DNA of 64,000 nucleotides from Gonocerus acuteangulatus (Eukaryota; Arthropoda; Insecta; Hemiptera; Coreidae): NCBI GenBank assembly GCA_946811695.1, contig OX328123.1, positions 13,319,662 to 13,383,661 of the forward strand, read 5' to 3'. Shown piece by piece: positions 60,572 to 64,000 of this stretch (position 1 is its first letter; each line of letters starts with the position of its first letter). The notes under the pieces were generated by a model. It saw only the letters and a program-made list of their open reading frames with translations, ran no database searches and was not told where the DNA came from. The position numbers and the translations under genes were made by a program.

Positions 60572-60620
60572 GTAAGCATATTCTAATAAGTTCATGAAAA
60601 TTATCATATGACAAAAAAAA

Positions 60621-61529
60621 AAAAGTCCGTCACGCAGGAGCTGCATAACTAAGCACTTTCCTCAGAATTTGGGTAGTGTAGATTGCTTTCCAGAACAATT
60701 TGCTTAAAATATCCTACATAAATAAAATAAAAACATGAATAGTTCTCTTTTAAATTTGTAATGAGTAACTGATCAATTAATTATTTGCTTCCAGAGTTAT
60801 TTTTACAAATGGTACCTATTACACTACGTAATAAATACAAAAAACCTCATATTATCGTATTTTGATCTAACGCAGGAACAGGATACAGTCATCCTAGTGG
60901 TAGAAAGCGCTCCTTGCGGCGGCTTTGTGAACCTACGTCTGACGGGCTTTTCTATTGAAATATATTACAAATTAAACCCCCGCTTTCCGATTGACCGATT
61001 CAGCTCATTTTTACAACACTTCTTTCTCATGAGTTACCCACGACGTATACCGTGTTTCGTTACAATACAGCAGAAATTACGACCGGTATGAGTATATTAA
61101 GAATTTGGGTCAAGAGTAAACCCCCCCTTCTAATGAACCGATTTAGTTTATTTTTACAACACATATTTACCTGTAGATTACCACTACGAATACCGAGTTT
61201 CGTCGAAATATACCAAAAATCACGGCTGGTAGTGGCGAATTGGTATTGTGGGTCCGGAGTAAACCCCCCCTTCTAATGAACCGATTTAGTTCATTTTTAT
61301 ATCTCACTTTTCTCTCTATATTACCACTACTAATACCAAGTTTCGTTGAAATATAACAAATATTACGGCTGACATAGTCAAATTAGTGTTTTGGGTTCGG
61401 GGTAAACCCCCCCTTCCGGTGGACCGAATTTGGTGGTTAACGAACTCGTTCAATCGTTTGCTAATAGAATGCTACATACCAAGTTTCGTGACGAAAAAAC
61501 AAAAACTCTGGCCGCTATCGTGTTAACAG

Positions 61530-61576
<47 letters not shown>

Positions 61577-61710
61577 TATATATAAATTTTAACGGGGGTC
61601 ATTTTCGGTGTCTACTAGGTAGGATCGATAAAGATTTGAAGAAATTTTTCAAAAATTCCGTCATGAGTCCAACCTCAATAGCTACTTTCCTTCGGAGGAA
61701 AGTGCTAAAA
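60621..61710 (+). mobile_element. family B element copy 8, in the first ankyrin-gene intron
   Basis: Starts aaaagtccgtcacgcaggag and ends cggaggaaagtgctaaaa, with the ~145-bp poly-C segments at 61110-61410 and (TA)n at 61533-61588. It lies between the signal exon and the first ankyrin exon. One of the best preserved copies. Confidence 0.62.
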
Positions 61711-62033
61711 CATGTCAGTTTGCATTTAAAAGGCTCAAAACTGATTCAATTTGCATGAATGTTTGAACAAAAATGCTATGTTTCGTTTTAACTGGTATGT
61801 TCGTCAACCAGCAGAATTCTCGACGCTGAAAATTATTTTTCGGACTTAAAAATATGGTGTCTTTTACGGCTTTGAGTTATTGAGTTGAAACCAAATTGAA
61901 ATGTATTTTTCTTAGACATTGATATTAATAAATAATAACATACATACCTACATTTTGGTAGCGCTTGGATTAAAGTATTTGAAAAAAAATATCCGAAGTA
62001 ACAGACTATAATCAATTTTGGACACTTCCGGTC
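61711..62033. other. intronic DNA without features
   Basis: Lies in the same putative intron. The minus-strand frame 61833-62036 has no domain. Confidence 0.4.
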
Positions 62034-62402
62034 CACAATCCACTCACTTCATGCTTTTGCCCTGTTCGCATCAGGTCCATTTCCTGCTCACTTCCGGTCC
62101 ACTTCCGCCTCGCATCAAGTAAAATTCTGGTACCCAATACACAATCCACTTCCTTTTGTCCTGTTCACAACTGGTGCACTTCCCGTACTTCCGGTTCAAT
62201 TCCGCCTTGCATCACGTACACTTCCGGTACCCAATACACAAACCACTTCCTTTTGTACTGTTCACGTCTGGTCCACTTGCCGCTGACTTCCGGTTCACTT
62301 CCGCCTCGCGTCAGTACTCTTCCGGTCCACAACCCACTCACCTCTTGCTTTTATCCTGTTTACATATCATCCACTTCCTGCTCATTTGCAGGTCACTTCC
62401 TA
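62034..62402. repeat. degenerate ~97-bp tandem repeat rich in acttccgg
   Basis: Four units starting at 62034 (cacaatccactcac), 62140, 62237 and 62328, periods 106, 97 and 91. Each holds several cacttcc words, and acttccgg recurs many times; this is the reverse complement of the CCGGAAGT core bound by ETS factors. A regulatory role is only possible. Confidence 0.7.
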
Positions 62403-62698
62403 CATTCATCATATGTTAATTAATATCCACGATTTTAAATATTGTCTACAAAAAGAAATTGTAATTTAATTAATATTTTCTCAAAATCCAACATAAACAA
62501 AATCGATTTTGTTTCAAAAAATTGCAATATTATTATAAAAATCAATTATGGTTTATTACGCTCCTTAATAATACTCAGAATTCATTTTTGAAATGCATGA
62601 ATACACTAAAGAGAAAAAATATTCGATTTCCAATAGTAATAATAATGTCTGAATTGTTCAATTTTCATTCTAAAAACACTTGCGGTTTCCTTCGATAG

Positions 62699-62830
62699 GT
62701 TTCAGGAGGTTCTGGACTTGAGCAAAACGACGACTGTTACAGCCCGCCAAAAAATTTACTTTGGCGAGCAGTTAGGGAAGGAAATGTGACGAAATTAGAT
62801 ATTCTAAAAAGGAGAGGAGCAGATATACAG
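62699..62830 (+). CDS. ankyrin repeat exon 1 (partial gene)
   Basis: A 132-bp exon (acceptor ttcgatag at 62698, or tttcag at 62705; donor gtaaataa at 62831), open throughout in one frame. It starts with a glycine-rich linker with a cysteine, then reads PPKNLLWRAVREGNVTKLDI and LKRRGADIQ. The L..A+..GN...++.LL+.GA+i. pattern is that of an ankyrin repeat; the usual TPLH is NLLW here. Ankyrin repeats bind protein partners. The exon ends in phase 0 after Q. With the preceding exon the product would be secreted; neither catalytic nor other domains are visible in the window. Confidence 0.85.
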
Positions 62831-63590
62831 GTAAATAAATATTGTTCTTCGGAGATTTATAATAATTACAATTTGCACTTTTAATTAAGCTTTAACGCTA
62901 TCTCTTTAATTGGCAATTAAAATTATTTTAAAAGTTCGAAACCACTGGTCCTGAATCTTATTATAAACTGATATCCATTATGAAGTACAGGATAAATAGA
63001 TATAAGTGTCTTCTTTTGAATGGCGTTTTGTTTCTTTTTGTCTCGGTTGTTAAGTGTTTGTATTTTTGTCAGTAAAATGAGTATTCAAGTAAACAAGTTA
63101 AATAAATGAGAAACGTATTTGTAATAGTGCATTCATAGTGGGAAGTTGAGTGTATTCATAGGAAAGCGAGAGTATTTTTTTTTAGATATAATTTTATCTT
63201 TTAACACATATTTTCCACGCAAGATCAAAACAAATCATCAATTGTTACAATTTTAAGTTTTCCATTTTTTATTTTATTTTATTTTGTCCAGGAAAAGATT
63301 CCAATCTGGGCTGGTCCGATATTTTTTGTTCATAAAACACGTTTCTCATTAATTGAGCACGAAATCTACCAACTCGTCTATGACATGAAGGTTTTCGATG
63401 CGCTGTTTTCGATTTGCACTATGACCTTAGTGTATCTAAAGAACATTGTGTAGGATATCTCTAAACCCTTAGGTCATAAAACAATTATGAGGTCAGATTT
63501 TTTTCCAGCGCATCGAAAACACTCAGGCCTCTTTTATTTTTTCTTGTAAAAAATGATAATTCAGCATAAATGCTTTATATACCTACACAG
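62831..63590 (+). other. intron between ankyrin exons
   Basis: Starts gtaaataa and ends with cctacacag. It includes an imperfect inverted repeat around 63390-63520 (ttttcgatgcgctgttttcg and cagcgcatcgaaaacac). No coding sequence. Confidence 0.7.
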
Positions 63591-63689
63591 GTGAGATATC
63601 CATGTCTTGACGATGAAACGTTGCTGCACGAAGCTGCCACAAGAGGAAAGAACAGAGTGGTTGCCTGGCTATTAGAAAAAGGCCTTAAG
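63591..63689 (+). CDS. ankyrin repeat exon 2 (partial gene)
   Basis: A 99-bp exon, exactly 33 codons, with acceptor acctacacag at 63590 and donor gtaagaaat at 63690, phase 0 at both sides. It reads through CLDDETLLHEAATRGKNRVV then AWLLEKGLK: the ETLLHEAA, G and VV.WLLEKG positions match the ankyrin consensus well. Exon length equal to one repeat unit suggests that the gene grew by exon duplication. The intron before it is 760 bp. The gene runs on beyond 64000. Secreted ankyrin proteins are known among arthropod salivary effectors and in the latrotoxin-like group, but nothing here separates these possibilities. Confidence 0.88.
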
Positions 63690-64000
63690 GTAAGAAATAT
63701 ACTTTTAAAATGTTTGGTTAAAGTAATAATTAGGATAAAAATGAAATGAATAATGAAATATTTTATTTTAAATTAATAGAATAATTTGTTTTTTAACTCC
63801 ATTAATTTAAATGCGTTAATTCAGCATCCTGAGAGTGGATTCTTGTTTAAATTTACATGCTGAACAACGAACAATGGACTACTCATAAACCAAATTAACA
63901 TTCAAGATAAATAAAAATTAACCTCCCTCTAGATATATTATTTGTGACTAAGCCGTACGACAATACATGGGGTGTCTGATGAGTAAAACGTGAGAGGTAC
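63690..64000 (+). other. start of the following ankyrin-gene intron
   Basis: AT-rich, with no further ankyrin exon to the window end. Confidence 0.6.

Noticed and set aside
60376..60597. 73-codon frame overlapping the putative signal exon
   Set aside because: It is in a different frame from the exon, has no family features, and the splice-bounded frame gives a better signal-like sequence.
60519..63689. Calling the ankyrin gene a latrotoxin-like toxin
   Set aside because: Only the signal-like core and two repeats are visible. Nothing specific to that family can be seen, and many secreted or intracellular ankyrin proteins would look the same.

Overview
The window looks like gene-poor nuclear DNA of an arthropod, probably an insect or a relative. 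It is AT-rich, has long (TA)n and poly-T tracts, and carries 5S rRNA-derived and tRNA-derived SINEs, Jockey/R1-like LINE tails, an R2-like LINE remnant, a Ty1/copia relic, Helitrons, a mariner relic and a Transib-type element. The species cannot be fixed from the sequence. No prokaryotic genes, operons or functional tRNA/rRNA genes were found.

The only host gene I can support is at the right edge. Three spliced exons on the + strand (60519-60571, 62699-62830, 63591-63689) keep compatible phases. They encode a signal-peptide-like hydrophobic core followed by ankyrin repeats, with one complete 33-codon repeat per 99-bp exon. The start exon and the 3' part of the gene are missing.

Layout. 1-921: a 161-bp satellite carrying a Helitron 3' terminus in every unit. 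1.6-9.3 kb: SINEs, LINE 3' ends and two copies of a (TA)n-bearing element (family A). 10.4-14.2 kb: a 48-bp minisatellite, two 5S SINEs stacked at one site, foldback elements, a mariner relic and a 166-176-bp repeat. 14.6-18.95 kb: two copies of a second (TA)n-bearing element (family B) and a LINE with clear target duplications. 20.4-27 kb: a 107-bp repeat, SINEs, a LINE tail and two foldback elements. 28.6-35.8 kb: palindromes and family B copies, one split by a 1.7-kb inverted-repeat element. 36-43.65 kb: a SINE split by a DNA element, and nested A and B copies. 45.1-49.9 kb: Helitron ends, a copia relic and a deleted Helitron helicase gene. 50.5-56 kb: a 31-bp array, then a 492-bp tandem repeat in which a 68-bp piece has expanded to 28 units, then an element with an 8-bp target duplication. 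56.4-60.3 kb: an R2-like remnant, a near-perfect 0.67-kb palindrome, a Transib-like element and another terminal-inverted-repeat element. 60.5-64 kb: the ankyrin gene.

Families A and B resemble non-autonomous Helentrons (HINE/DINE-1 type): similar asymmetric ends, a microsatellite in the core, internal tandem segments and insertion into T runs. This assignment is inference. Apart from the ankyrin gene the window is a record of nested transposition, and no genes act together as a pathway.
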